From NCBI RefSeq assembly GCF_000719775.1, contig NZ_JOHR01000001.1, positions 801,123 through 865,122 on the forward strand: a DNA stretch of 64,000 bases, in the 5' to 3' direction. Made by a program: the position numbers and the translations under genes. Under the pieces are notes generated by a model, which was not told the DNA's origin, made no database searches, and worked only from the letters and a program-made list of their open reading frames with translations. Shown here piece after piece: positions 8,741 through 18,212 of the stretch. The DNA comes from Streptomyces sp. NRRL F-5135. GTDB lineage: Bacteria > Actinomycetota > Actinomycetes > Streptomycetales > Streptomycetaceae. Position 1 is the stretch's first letter, and each line of letters begins with the position of its first letter.

Positions 8741-10441
8741 ATGCCCGACACGCCTGACACCTCGGACGCCGGCCAGGACCTCGTCTCCGGTGGGCATCTG
8801 GTCGCCAAGGCCCTCAAGGCCGAAGGCGTCGAGGTCATCTACACCCTCTGCGGCGGCCACATCATCGACATCTACGACGGCTGCGTGGACGAGGGCATCG
8901 ACGTCATAGACGTACGCCATGAGCAGGTCGCCGCCCACGCCGCCGACGGCTACGCCCGGATCACCGGCAAGCCCGGCTGCGCCGTGGTCACCGCCGGACC
9001 GGGCACGACCGACGCCGTCACCGGCGTCGCCAACGCCTTCCGCGCCGAGTCCCCCATGGTGCTCATCGGCGGTCAGGGCGCCCTCACGCAGCACAAGATG
9101 GGCTCCCTCCAGGACCTGCCGCACGTCGACATGATGACGCCCATCACCAAGTTCGCAGCGACCGTGCCGGACACCGCGCGCGCCGCCGACATGGTGTCGA
9201 TGGCCTTCCGCGAGTGCTACCACGGCGCTCCCGGGCCGTCGTTCCTGGAGATTCCGCGCGACGTACTGGACGCGAAGGTGCCGGCCGCCAAGGCCCGCGT
9301 CCCCCAGACCGGCCGCTACCGCGCCTCGACCCGCGCCGCCGGTGACCCCGAGGCCGTACAGCGACTGGCCGACCTGCTGGTACGGGCCGAGAAGCCGGCC
9401 ATCCTGCTCGGCAGCCAGGTCTGGACGACCCGGGGCACGGACGCCGCGATCGAGCTCGTACGGACGCTCAACGTCCCGGCGTACATGAACGGCGCGGGGC
9501 GCGGCACCCTGCCGCCCGGCGACCCGCACCACTTCCAGCTGTCCCGGCGCTACGCCTTCTCCAACGCCGATCTCATCGTCATCGTCGGCACGCCCTTCGA
9601 CTTCCGGATGGGCTACGGCAAGCGGCTCTCGCCGGACGCGACGGTCGTCCAGATCGACCTCGACTACCGTACGGTCGGCAAGAACCGGGACATCGACCTC
9701 GGCGTCGTCGGCGACGCGGGCCTGATCCTGTCGCAGGTCACCCAGGCCGCGAGCGGGAACGTGAACGGCGGCTCGGCGGGGCGCAAGGCGTGGCTGGACG
9801 AACTGCGCGCGGTCGAGCAGGCGGCGGTGGAGAAGCGGCTGCCGCAGCTGCGCTCGGACGCCTCGCCCATCCACCCGTACCGGCTGGTCAGCGAGATCAA
9901 CGACTTCCTCACCGAGGACTCGGTCTACATCGGCGACGGCGGCGACATCGTCACCTTCTCCGGCCAGGTCGTCCAGCCCAAGTCGCCCGGCCACTGGATG
10001 GACCCGGGCCCGCTCGGCACCCTCGGCGTGGGCATCCCCTTCGTCCTCGCCGCCAAGCAGGCCCGGCCGGAGAAGGAGGTCGTGGCCCTCTTCGGCGACG
10101 GCGCCTTCTCCCTGACGGGCTGGGACTTCGAGACGCTGGTCCGCTACAACCTGCCGTTCGTCGGGATCGTCGGCAACAACTCCTCGATGAACCAGATCAG
10201 GTACGGCCAGAAGGCCAAGTACGGCGAGGAGCGCGAGCGCGTCGGCAACACCCTCGGCGATGTCCACTACGACAAGTTCGCCCAGATGCTGGGCGGTTAC
10301 GGCGAGGAGGTGCGCGACCCGGCCGAGATCGCGCCCGCGCTGCGGCGCGCCCGGGAGTCCGGGCTGCCGTCGCTGATCAACGTGTGGGTCGACCCCGACG
10401 CGTACGCGCCCGGAACCATGAACCAGACCATGTACAAGTAA
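8741..10441 (+). CDS. Thiamine-diphosphate enzyme, probable oxalyl-CoA decarboxylase / 2-hydroxyacyl-CoA lyase type
   Basis: 566 residues. The cofactor-activating glutamate is E61 in [17 protein letters not shown], and the ThDP/Mg2+ motif [12 protein letters not shown]...IVGNN begins near residue 452. All three domains of the acetolactate-synthase superfamily are present at normal length. Sequence alone could support acetolactate synthase, 2-hydroxyacyl-CoA lyase or oxalyl-CoA decarboxylase. The next gene encodes a formyl-CoA transferase and the operon ends in an oxalate/formate carrier, so oxalyl-CoA to formyl-CoA plus CO2 is the likeliest reaction. The C-terminal lid that binds the CoA tail (ending TMNQTMYK) is short and not clearly that of Oxalobacter. 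ATG 8741 has a rather distant purine-rich GAAGGGA; no better in-frame start is seen. Confidence 0.75.
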   Translation: MPDTPDTSDAGQDLVSGGHLVAKALKAEGVEVIYTLCGGHIIDIYDGCVDEGIDVIDVRHEQVAAHAADGYARITGKPGCAVVTAGPGTTDAVTGVANAFRAESPMVLIGGQGALTQHKMGSLQDLPHVDMMTPITKFAATVPDTARAADMVSMAFRECYHGAPGPSFLEIPRDVLDAKVPAAKARVPQTGRYRASTRAAGDPEAVQRLADLLVRAEKPAILLGSQVWTTRGTDAAIELVRTLNVPAYMNGAGRGTLPPGDPHHFQLSRRYAFSNADLIVIVGTPFDFRMGYGKRLSPDATVVQIDLDYRTVGKNRDIDLGVVGDAGLILSQVTQAASGNVNGGSAGRKAWLDELRAVEQAAVEKRLPQLRSDASPIHPYRLVSEINDFLTEDSVYIGDGGDIVTFSGQVVQPKSPGHWMDPGPLGTLGVGIPFVLAAKQARPEKEVVALFGDGAFSLTGWDFETLVRYNLPFVGIVGNNSSMNQIRYGQKAKYGEERERVGNTLGDVHYDKFAQMLGGYGEEVRDPAEIAPALRRARESGLPSLINVWVDPDAYAPGTMNQTMYK

Positions 10442-10453
10442 GGGGGCCCTTCG

Positions 10454-11719
10454 ATGACCCAGGCTCTTGAGACCCCGCGCGCGAGCGACGCGCCGAAGGC
10501 CCTGACGGGCATACGCGTCCTGGACATGACCCATGTCCAGTCCGGCCCCTCGGCGACCCAGCTGCTCGGCTGGCTGGGCGCGGACGTGGTGAAACTGGAG
10601 GCACCGTCCGGCGACATCACCCGCAAACAGCTGCGGGACCTGCCCGACGTCGACTCGCTGTACTTCACGATGCTCAACTGCAACAAGCGGAGCATCACCC
10701 TCAACACCAAGACGGAGCGCGGCAAGGAACTCCTCACGGAGCTGATCCGGCGCTCGGACGTGATGGTCGAGAACTTCGGCCCCGGGGCCGTGGACCGGAT
10801 GGGTTTCACCTGGGAGCGCATCCGGGAGATCAACCCGCAGATCGTTTACGCCTCCATCAAGGGCTTCGGAGAGGGCCCGTACACCAACTTCAAGGCGTAC
10901 GAGGTCGTCGCCCAGGCCATGGGCGGCTCCATGGCCACGACCGGCTTCGAGGACGGCCCGCCGCTGGCGACCGGCGCGCAGATCGGCGACTCGGGCACCG
11001 GCATCCACGCCGTCGCCGGCATTCTCGCCGCGCTCTACCAGCGCGAACACACCGGCCGGGGCCAGCGCGTCAATGTGGCGATGCAGCACGCGGTGCTCAA
11101 CCTCTGCCGGGTGAAGCTGCGGGATCAGCAGCGCCTGGCGCACGGCCGGCTGGCCGAGTACCCGAACGAGGACTTCGGCGACGAGGTGCCGCGCAGCGGC
11201 AACGCGAGCGGTGGCGGGCAGCCCGGCTGGGCGGTCAAGTGCGCGCCCGGCGGCCCCAACGACTACGTGTACGTGATCGTGCAGCCGGTCGGCTGGCGGC
11301 CGGTCACCGAGCTGATCGGCCGGCCCGAACTGGCGGAGGACCCGGAGTGGGCGACGCCGGAGGCCCGGCTGCCCAAGCTCGGCAAGATGTTCCAGCTCAT
11401 CGAGGAGTGGTCGGCCACCCTCCCCAAGTGGGAGGTGCTGGAGAAGCTGAACGCGCACAACATCCCGTGCGGCCCGATCCTCTCCACCAAGGAGATCATC
11501 GAGGACGCCTCGCTGGCGGCCAACGAGATGGTGGTCGAGGTCCCGCACCCCGAGCGCGGCTCGTTCACCACGGTCGGCAGCCCGCTCAAGCTCTCCGACT
11601 CCCCCGTGGACGTCGTCACCTCGCCCCTGCTCGGCGAGCACAACCACGAGGTGTACGCCGGCGAACTCGGCCTGGACGAGACGGAACTGAGCCTGCTCAA
11701 GACGAACGGAGTCATCTAG
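10454..11719 (+). CDS. frc: Formyl-CoA transferase (CaiB/BaiF class III CoA-transferase)
   Basis: 421 residues. The catalytic aspartate is D179 in [20 protein letters not shown], which carries the acyl anhydride intermediates. [20 protein letters not shown] and [11 protein letters not shown] match the formyl-CoA transferase branch closely, and the mobile glycine loop GGGQPGW (about residues 255-261) is present. The enzyme exchanges CoA between formyl-CoA and oxalate, producing oxalyl-CoA for the upstream ThDP enzyme. GGGGCCC precedes ATG 10454 by four bases and the gap to the previous stop is 12 bp, so the genes are co-transcribed. The downstream ligase gene starts 2 bp after this stop. Confidence 0.88.
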   Translation: MTQALETPRASDAPKALTGIRVLDMTHVQSGPSATQLLGWLGADVVKLEAPSGDITRKQLRDLPDVDSLYFTMLNCNKRSITLNTKTERGKELLTELIRRSDVMVENFGPGAVDRMGFTWERIREINPQIVYASIKGFGEGPYTNFKAYEVVAQAMGGSMATTGFEDGPPLATGAQIGDSGTGIHAVAGILAALYQREHTGRGQRVNVAMQHAVLNLCRVKLRDQQRLAHGRLAEYPNEDFGDEVPRSGNASGGGQPGWAVKCAPGGPNDYVYVIVQPVGWRPVTELIGRPELAEDPEWATPEARLPKLGKMFQLIEEWSATLPKWEVLEKLNAHNIPCGPILSTKEIIEDASLAANEMVVEVPHPERGSFTTVGSPLKLSDSPVDVVTSPLLGEHNHEVYAGELGLDETELSLLKTNGVI

Positions 11720-11721
11720 CG

Positions 11722-13929
11722 GTGAACAGCACCAGCGTCAGCACCACCCACAACGCGACGACCGACGGAACGACCGGCGGAGCGGCCGCCGAGACGGCCG
11801 CCGACGAGCGGCGGCGGACGGTACGCGCCGTCCTGGACACCGCACTCGCCGAGGGGCGCACGGCACTGACCGGCCCCGAGGGCAAGGCCGTGGCCGACGC
11901 GTACGCCATCCCCACCCCCGCCGAGGGACTGGCCGAGTGCGCCGACGAGGCCGTGGCACTGGCCGACCGGATCGGCTTCCCCGTGGCGATGAAGATCGTC
12001 TCCCCGCAGATCCTGCACAAGACGGACGCCGGCGGTGTGCGGATCGGGCTGAACTCGGCCGCCGAGGTGCGCTCCGCGTTCAGCGCCATCGTCACCAACG
12101 CCCGCGCGTACGACCCCGAGGCACGGATCCTGGGCGTGCAGATCCAGCAGATGGTGCCCGCCGGCACGGAGGTGCTGGTCGGCACCGTCACCGACCCGAC
12201 CTTCGGCAAGATCGTGGCGTTCGGCCTCGGCGGGGTGCTGGTGGAGGTCCTCAAGGACGTCACCTTCCGTCTCGCCCCGACGACGCGGGACGACGCGCTG
12301 TCGATGCTCGACGGGATCCGGGCCGCGGACGTCCTGCGCGGTGTACGCGGTTCGGCGGGCGTCGACCGGGACGCGCTGGCGGAGTTGGTGGTCACGGTCT
12401 CCCGGCTGGCCGCGGACTTCCCCGAGATCGTGGAGGTCGACCTCAATCCGGTGTTCGCCTCCGAGAGCGGCGTGATGGCCGCGGACGTACGGATCCTGCT
12501 GACCGACGAGCAGCCCGCCGCACGGCGGCGTTACGGGCGCGAGGAGATCCTCGCGTCGATGCGCAGGCTGATGCGCCCCCGCTCGGTCACCGTGATCGGT
12601 GCCTCCAACGAGCAGGGCAAGATCGGCAATTCGGTCATGCGGAACCTGATCGACGGTGGATTTCCGGGCGAGATCCACCCGGTGAACCCGAAAGCCGATG
12701 ACATCCTCGGCCGCAAGGCGTACAAGAGCGTGATGGACGTGCCCGGCGAACCCGATGTGGCGGTCTTCGCGATCCCCGCGAAGTTCGTCGCGGCGGCGCT
12801 GGACGAGGTCGGCCGCAAGGGCATCCCCAACGCGGTGCTGATCCCCTCGGGCTTCGCGGAGACGGGCGAGCACGAGCTCCAGGCGGAGATCGTGGCCATC
12901 GCCGAGGAGTACGGCGTACGGCTGCTGGGGCCGAACATCTACGGCTACTACTCCACCTGGCAGGACCTGTGCGCCACCTTCTGCACGCCGTACGACGTCA
13001 AGGGCGGGGTGGCGCTGACCTCGCAGTCCGGCGGCATCGGCATGGCGATCCTCGGCTTCGCGCGCACCACCGGGACCGGGGTGTCGGCCATCGTGGGGCT
13101 CGGCAACAAGTCGGACCTGGACGAGGACGACCTGCTGACCTGGTTCGGCGAGGACCCGCACACCGAGTGCATCGCCATGCACCTGGAGGACCTCAAGGAC
13201 GGCCGGGCCTTCGTGGCGGCGGCGCGGGAGACCGTGCCCAAGAAACCGGTGGTGGTCCTCAAGGCCGGGCGTACGGCGGCCGGCGCGAAGGCCGCGGGAT
13301 CGCACACCGGGGCGCTGGCCGGGGACGACGCGGTGTACGACGACGTGCTGCGGCAGGCGGGGGTGATCCGGGCGCCGGGGCTGAACGAGATGCTGGAGTA
13401 CGCGCGGGCACTGCCCGTCCTTCCCACGCCGCAGGGTGACAACGTAGTCATCATCACGGGCGCCGGCGGCTCGGGCGTGCTGCTCTCGGACGCCGTGGTG
13501 GACAACGGGCTGCGGCTGATGGAGATCCCGCCGGACCTGGACCGGGCGTTCCGGGCGTTCATCCCGCCCTTCGGGGCGGCGGGCAATCCGGTGGACATCA
13601 CCGGCGGCGAGCCCCCGGCCACGTACGAGGCGACGATCCGGCTGGGCCTGGAGGACCCGCGCGTGCACGCGCTGGTGCTGGGCTACTGGCACACGATCGT
13701 CACTCCGCCCATGGTGTTCGCCGAGCTGACGGCGCGGGTCGTCGCGGAGTTCCGGGAGCGGGGCGTCACCAAGCCGGTGGTCGCCTCGCTGGCGGGCGAC
13801 GTGGAGGTCGAGGAGGCCTGCCGGTACCTGTTCGAACGCGGGGTGGTGGCCTACCCGTACACCACCGAGAAGCCGGTGGCCGCCCTCGGGGCGAAGTACG
13901 CGTGGGCGCGGGCGGCGGGCCTGCTGTGA
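11722..13929 (+). CDS. Acetate-CoA ligase (ADP-forming)-type acyl-CoA synthetase, fused subunits
   Basis: 735 residues from GTG 11722, two bases after the frc stop. Order: an N-terminal ATP-grasp (beta-type) domain with PVAMKIVSPQILHKTDAGGV, then a CoA-binding domain starting RSVTVIGASNEQGKIGNSV near residue 288, then the CoA-ligase domains with LTSQSGGIGMAIL and GSHTGALAGDD, whose histidine near residue 526 is the likely phospho-carrier. This permuted single-chain arrangement is typical of ADP-forming acetyl/acyl-CoA synthetases. In this operon it could activate oxalate or formate, or balance acyl-CoA pools. The substrate cannot be decided by sequence. Ala/Thr-rich residues 1-25 are probably disordered. 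Confidence 0.82.
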   Translation: MNSTSVSTTHNATTDGTTGGAAAETAADERRRTVRAVLDTALAEGRTALTGPEGKAVADAYAIPTPAEGLAECADEAVALADRIGFPVAMKIVSPQILHKTDAGGVRIGLNSAAEVRSAFSAIVTNARAYDPEARILGVQIQQMVPAGTEVLVGTVTDPTFGKIVAFGLGGVLVEVLKDVTFRLAPTTRDDALSMLDGIRAADVLRGVRGSAGVDRDALAELVVTVSRLAADFPEIVEVDLNPVFASESGVMAADVRILLTDEQPAARRRYGREEILASMRRLMRPRSVTVIGASNEQGKIGNSVMRNLIDGGFPGEIHPVNPKADDILGRKAYKSVMDVPGEPDVAVFAIPAKFVAAALDEVGRKGIPNAVLIPSGFAETGEHELQAEIVAIAEEYGVRLLGPNIYGYYSTWQDLCATFCTPYDVKGGVALTSQSGGIGMAILGFARTTGTGVSAIVGLGNKSDLDEDDLLTWFGEDPHTECIAMHLEDLKDGRAFVAAARETVPKKPVVVLKAGRTAAGAKAAGSHTGALAGDDAVYDDVLRQAGVIRAPGLNEMLEYARALPVLPTPQGDNVVIITGAGGSGVLLSDAVVDNGLRLMEIPPDLDRAFRAFIPPFGAAGNPVDITGGEPPATYEATIRLGLEDPRVHALVLGYWHTIVTPPMVFAELTARVVAEFRERGVTKPVVASLAGDVEVEEACRYLFERGVVAYPYTTEKPVAALGAKYAWARAAGLL

Positions 13930-14075
13930 CGGGCCGGCGCGGGAGCACGACGGGCCGTCACGCGGAGGCGGGCGGCCCGGGGAGGAGGAGGCGCATGACC
14001 TGATGACACCCGAGCGACACCGAAAGGTATTGGACAGGGGGCGCTGGCCAGCTCTTTCGACGCAAGGGAACCCAC

Positions 14076-15464
14076 ATGACAACCACCGAACTCCCCACTT
14101 CCGTCCCCGTCAAGGAGGTGACGGACCGCAACGGCCGCGTGTACCGGATCGGCGAGACCGACCGGGACATCATGGGGCGGCCGCGATGGACGATGGTGCT
14201 CTTCCCCTGGATGGGGATGCTCGGCATCAGTTCGTCGGAGTACGCGTTCACCTCGGCGGAGGACACTCTGCACGAGGCCCATCTCTGGAGCAGCGGGCAC
14301 ATATTCTGGCTGATGGGCGTCTGGATCTTCTTCCAGGCGGCTGTCGGCTTCCCGGCCGGCCAGCTCCGCGAGAGCGGCCGGTTACCGGCACGGCACGCGA
14401 TGTTCCTGGGTGCTCTCGGCACCTTCCTCGGCTACCTCTCCCTCGCCTACGCGCCGCATGTGATCGTGGCGTACCTCGGCTACGGGATGTTCAGCGGCAT
14501 CGGCGCCGGCCTGATCTACGCGACGTGCGTGAACATGGTCGGCAAGTGGTACCCGGAGCGGAAGGGAGGCAAGACCGGCCTGGTCAACGGCGGTTTCGCC
14601 TATGGCTCGGTGCCGTTCGTCTTCCTCTTCACCTCGTACATGGACCTCAGCAACTACCAGGGCGTGCTGGTGTCGGTCGGCGTGATCTGCTGCGTGGTCG
14701 TCGCCGTCGCCGGCTGGTTCTTCAAGGACCCGCCGAAGCACTGGTGGCCGGTCCACGCCGACCCGCTGAAGAAGTCGGACGACCCCCGGGTGCGGCGGGC
14801 GCTGGAGAAGAACCCGCCGGCGGTCAAGCAGTACACACCGAGGGAGGCCGTGCGCACGCCGGTGCTGTGGATGATGTGGTTCTGCCTGCTGTGCACGGCG
14901 GGGATCAACATCTTCGGGATCGCCTTCCAGGTGCCCTTCGGCAAGGACATGGGCTTCGCGGGCGGGATCGTGGCAACGGCGATGTCCCTCAAGGCGATCG
15001 TCAACGGCACCGGACGCGGTGTCATCGGCTGGATCTCCGACCGGTACGGCCGCCGCAACACCCTGGTCTTCGTCTGTGGGGTCCTGGGCCTGGCGCAGTA
15101 CGGCGTACTGGCCTCGGGATCCCTCGGCAGCATGCCGTTCTTCCTGCTCTGCTCGATGGTCTCCGGGTTCGGCGGCGGCGCGATCTTCCCGCTGTTCGCG
15201 GCGATGACGGCGGACTACTTCGGGGAGAACCACAACGCCTCGAACTACGGCGTGGTCTACAGCTCCAAGCTCATCTCCGGGCTGGTCGGCTCGGGCATGG
15301 GAGCCGTCGTGGTGGCCGCGTGGGACTACGAGGGGGCGTTCATCCTCGCCGGCAGCGTGGGCATCGCGTCGGCCGTGCTGGCGCTGTTCCTGCGGGCGCC
15401 CGGGCGGCCGCGGGCCGGCCGGGTCGAACCCAATCCGCATCCGATAGGACGGGAGATGGCCTGA
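14076..15464 (+). CDS. OFA-family major facilitator (oxalate/formate antiporter type)
   Basis: 462 residues, twelve predicted membrane segments. The OFA signature is seen in GTFLGYLSLAYAPHVIVAYLG, GIGAGLIYATCVNMVGKWYPERKG and the second-half WISDRYGRRNTLVF loop. A charged soluble N-terminal stretch (residues 1-45) and a central loop rich in Lys and Pro separate the bundles. With the preceding three genes it completes an oxalate uptake and decarboxylation unit, in which import of oxalate and export of formate would be coupled. The gap from the ligase gene is 146 bp, so either it has its own promoter or it is the last gene of the operon; a strong bidirectional hairpin follows. A second OFA carrier is encoded at 40999-42438. 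Confidence 0.85.
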   Translation: MTTTELPTSVPVKEVTDRNGRVYRIGETDRDIMGRPRWTMVLFPWMGMLGISSSEYAFTSAEDTLHEAHLWSSGHIFWLMGVWIFFQAAVGFPAGQLRESGRLPARHAMFLGALGTFLGYLSLAYAPHVIVAYLGYGMFSGIGAGLIYATCVNMVGKWYPERKGGKTGLVNGGFAYGSVPFVFLFTSYMDLSNYQGVLVSVGVICCVVVAVAGWFFKDPPKHWWPVHADPLKKSDDPRVRRALEKNPPAVKQYTPREAVRTPVLWMMWFCLLCTAGINIFGIAFQVPFGKDMGFAGGIVATAMSLKAIVNGTGRGVIGWISDRYGRRNTLVFVCGVLGLAQYGVLASGSLGSMPFFLLCSMVSGFGGGAIFPLFAAMTADYFGENHNASNYGVVYSSKLISGLVGSGMGAVVVAAWDYEGAFILAGSVGIASAVLALFLRAPGRPRAGRVEPNPHPIGREMA

Positions 15465-15517
15465 CCTGACGGCGGGCACGCGTCCCGGTGGGGCCGCGGC
15501 CCGGTCCGCGACGGACG

Positions 15518-15562
15518 GACGGCCCTCCGCACGGCTCCTGTCGAGCCGTGCGGAGGGCCGTC
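15518..15562. terminator. Strong bidirectional hairpin terminator
   Basis: Perfect 20-bp arms (starting GACGGCCCTCC and ending GGAGGGCCGTC) surround the 5-base loop CTGTC. It sits between the convergent OFA carrier gene and the exported isomerase gene and would stop transcription from both sides. Confidence 0.9.
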
Positions 15563-15608
15563 GTCACGCGGCCGGGACCTGGTGGGACCCGGCCGGCCCG
15601 GCCGCGGG

Positions 15609-16673
15609 TCAGCGGCGTTCGCGCAGCGAGTGCAGGTGCGCGGACGACTTGCGGGCGAAGGCCATGGAGTCCACGGGCTGGTCGTGCTCCACCTGCCAGT
15701 GGTGGCCGCGCCGGCCGCCGTGCGTCTTGTTCACCGCCGACATGAAGCGCCGGTAGTCGATGTCGCCGTCACCGACGTCCACCATCCGGTAGCCGTCGCG
15801 AGTGGTGGTGTCCTCGATGCCGTCCTTGACGTGGAAGAGCGGGTAGCGGTGCGGCTGCTTCAGGACGTAGCGCAGCGGGTCCAGCGGCGCGGGCCTGCCC
15901 TCCGGGGTCTTGCTGAAACGGAACTTGGCGGCGTGCGCCCAGTAGATGTCCATCTCCAGGTAGACCAGGTCGGGGTCGGTCTCGGCGAGCAGCACGTCGT
16001 AGAGCCGGACGTTCGGATCGTCCGTGGCGAAGGAGAACTCCTCCGCGTGGTTGTGCTGGTAGAACTTCATCCCGCGCCGCCTGGCCGCCGCGCCGTAGGT
16101 GTTGAAGTCCTCGGCGGCCCGCTTCCAGGCGTCGACGGTGGAGCCGTAACGGAACGGGCCCGCGGCGGTCCCTATGTGCTCCAGGCCGAGGGTCTGGGCG
16201 TCGTCCAGGACCTTCTCCAGGTTCTGGGCGAAGCTGTAGGCGTTGGGATTGTTGTTGTCGTAGTAGTTGACATGACTGCCGATGGGCTTCAGTCCGTGGT
16301 CCCTGGCGAGCCGCTTGAGCTGGGGCAGGGTGATGGCGCCCGCGGTGCCCTGGGTGTAGCCGGCGAACTCGATCTCGTCGTAGCCGAAGCGCTCCAGTTC
16401 GTCGAAGACCTTGGCGAAGCCGATCGTGGAAACCTTGTCGCGCAGCGAGTAGAGCTGGATGCCGAGGCGGCCGGGCGGCAGGACGGGCGCCCCCTTGCCG
16501 TGTCCGCCGTGGCCGTGGCCGAGATCGGGGGCGGGCGTCTTGTCGAGGGCGGCGGCCTGGGCGGCCGAGGCACCGAGGACGGCGGCGGCGGTGGCACCGG
16601 CGGCGACGCCGAGCATGCCCCGTCTGCTGAGCTTGTGGGCGAGTTCGGCGTCTGCGGGCTTCTTGCGGCTCAT
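15609..16673 (-). CDS. Tat-exported sugar phosphate isomerase/epimerase family protein
   Basis: 354 residues. ATG 16673 is preceded by AAGGAG at seven bases. A twin-arginine signal (LSRRGMLGVAAGATAAAVLG, cleavage after AAQA near residue 40) leads into a His/Gly-rich linker and then an AP-endonuclease-2-type TIM barrel (IGLQLYSLRD-like start, GSHVNYYD, KFYQHNHAEEF, EMDIYWA, FHVKDG, VEHDQP). The metal-binding Glu and His residues of the xylose-isomerase-like fold appear kept. Export of such an enzyme suggests a sugar, keto-sugar or cyclitol substrate outside the membrane. It lies 90 bp downstream of the eboF-like gene on the same strand and may be the last gene of the Ebo operon, adding an exported enzyme to that traffic system; this link is inference. 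Confidence 0.8.
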   Translation of the reverse strand: MSRKKPADAELAHKLSRRGMLGVAAGATAAAVLGASAAQAAALDKTPAPDLGHGHGGHGKGAPVLPPGRLGIQLYSLRDKVSTIGFAKVFDELERFGYDEIEFAGYTQGTAGAITLPQLKRLARDHGLKPIGSHVNYYDNNNPNAYSFAQNLEKVLDDAQTLGLEHIGTAAGPFRYGSTVDAWKRAAEDFNTYGAAARRRGMKFYQHNHAEEFSFATDDPNVRLYDVLLAETDPDLVYLEMDIYWAHAAKFRFSKTPEGRPAPLDPLRYVLKQPHRYPLFHVKDGIEDTTTRDGYRMVDVGDGDIDYRRFMSAVNKTHGGRRGHHWQVEHDQPVDSMAFARKSSAHLHSLRERR

Positions 16674-16763
16674 GAGGGAACTCCTTGTCGAGGGTGTGAC
16701 CGGGCCGACCCGGCGGCCGGTGCCGGTCGCGGTACGGAGCCGGTCACGGCACGGGGCCGGTTG

Positions 16764-18212
16764 TCAGTGCCGTGCGGCAAGCTGGAGGAGCAGGGACTTC
16801 ACATCGGTGGCCGCGACGCGGCCACCGACGGCTCGGGGGATGGAGCACAGGATGAGCGGACCTTCGTCGTCGCTCGGCGGAAGGCGGCCGTGGCTGCCGC
16901 GAATAGGTGACGGGTCGAGGGGCACGACCGCGAGCCGGTAGCGCATGCCGAGCTTCTTGCGGGCGATCGCCTTGGCCGCCTTGAGGCGGACGTACGGATC
17001 GAGCGGGTCCATGAACAGCTCGACCGGGTCGTAGCCGGGTTTGCGGTGGATCTCGACCAGCTGGGCGAAGTCGGGCGCCCGGTCGTCGTCGAGCCAGTAG
17101 TAGTACGTGAACCAGGCGTCCGGTTCGGCGACGGCCACCAGTTCACCCGACCGCGGGTGGTCGAGTCCGTGTCGCTTCTTGCCCTCGTCGTCCAGGAGTT
17201 CGTCGATGCCGGGCAGGTCCGCGAGGGCGGCGCGGGTGGCGTCGAGGTCCTCGGGACGGCGGACGTAGACGTGGGCGAGCTGGTGGTCCGCGACGGCGAA
17301 CGCCCGGGAGGCCATGGGGTCCAGGTACTCCATGCCGTCCTGGGTGTGGACCTCCAGCAGTCCGGCGCGGCGCAGGGCGCGGTTGATGTCGACCGACCGG
17401 GACACCCGGGTGATGCCGTACTCGGACAGGGCGACCACGGTCCGGCCCTCGGCCGCGGCCTCGTCGAGCAGCGGGGCCATGACCGTGTCGAGTTCGGCCG
17501 CCGCGCGGTGCGCGCGGGGGTCGTCGGGGCCGTAGCGCTGGAGGTCGTAGTCGAGGTGCGGGAGGTAGCACAGCGCCAGGTCGGGCGTGCGGGTGCGGAT
17601 GATGTGGCGGGTGGCGTCCACGATCCAGCGGGAGGAGACGATGTCGGCGCCCGGCCCCCAGAAGTGGAAGAGGGGGAACGTACCGAGCTTCTCGGTCAGT
17701 TCGTCGTGCAGCGCGGGCGGGCGGGTGTAGCAGTCCGGTTCCTTGCGGCCGTCCGCGTAGTAGACCGGCCGGGGGGTGACGGTGTAGTCGGTGTCGGCGC
17801 CCATGGCGTACCACCAGCAGATGTTGGCGACCGTGTAGCCGGGGTGGGCGCGGCGGGCGGCGTCCCAGAGCTTGTCGCCGGCGACCAGGCCGTTGTGCTG
17901 GCGCCACAGGAGGACGTCGCCCAGCTCGCGGAAATACCACCCGTTGCCGACGATGCCGTGCTCGGCCGGGAGGGTGCCGGTGAGGAAGGTGGACTGCGCG
18001 CTGCACGTCACGGCGGGCAGGACGGTGGTGAGCGGGGCCTGGGAGCCGGCCCGCGCCAGCCGTTTCAGGTGCGGCATGTGTTCGAGGAGCCGGGGGGTGA
18101 GGCCGACGACGTCGAGCACGAGGAGGGGGGTGGGCCGGGTGGCGGACCCGGGCGCGGCCTGGTCGGCGGGCCGGTCGGCGGCCCGGGGGGTGGACTGGGG
18201 TGCGTCCGTCAC
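16764..18212 (-). CDS. Ebo-cluster phosphodiesterase/nucleotide pyrophosphatase-like protein (EboF-like)
   Basis: 482 residues from GTG 18212, AAGGAG five bases upstream, overlapping the previous stop as GTGA. It belongs to the alkaline-phosphatase superfamily: LLVLDVVGL near residue 31 supplies a metal-binding aspartate, and TCSAQSTFLTGTLPAEHG near residue 70 contains the nucleophile threonine. The usual second metal motif S-D-H-G is S-E-Y-G here (LSEYGI), and ADHQLAHVYV supplies later histidines. No signal peptide is seen; the first 25 residues are low-complexity. In described Ebo clusters this protein accompanies EboA-EboE and is thought to help move a metabolite to the periplasm. Its true substrate is unknown; release of a phosphorylated cyclitol or nucleotide is a guess. 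Confidence 0.8.
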   Translation of the reverse strand: MTDAPQSTPRAADRPADQAAPGSATRPTPLLVLDVVGLTPRLLEHMPHLKRLARAGSQAPLTTVLPAVTCSAQSTFLTGTLPAEHGIVGNGWYFRELGDVLLWRQHNGLVAGDKLWDAARRAHPGYTVANICWWYAMGADTDYTVTPRPVYYADGRKEPDCYTRPPALHDELTEKLGTFPLFHFWGPGADIVSSRWIVDATRHIIRTRTPDLALCYLPHLDYDLQRYGPDDPRAHRAAAELDTVMAPLLDEAAAEGRTVVALSEYGITRVSRSVDINRALRRAGLLEVHTQDGMEYLDPMASRAFAVADHQLAHVYVRRPEDLDATRAALADLPGIDELLDDEGKKRHGLDHPRSGELVAVAEPDAWFTYYYWLDDDRAPDFAQLVEIHRKPGYDPVELFMDPLDPYVRLKAAKAIARKKLGMRYRLAVVPLDPSPIRGSHGRLPPSDDEGPLILCSIPRAVGGRVAATDVKSLLLQLAARH

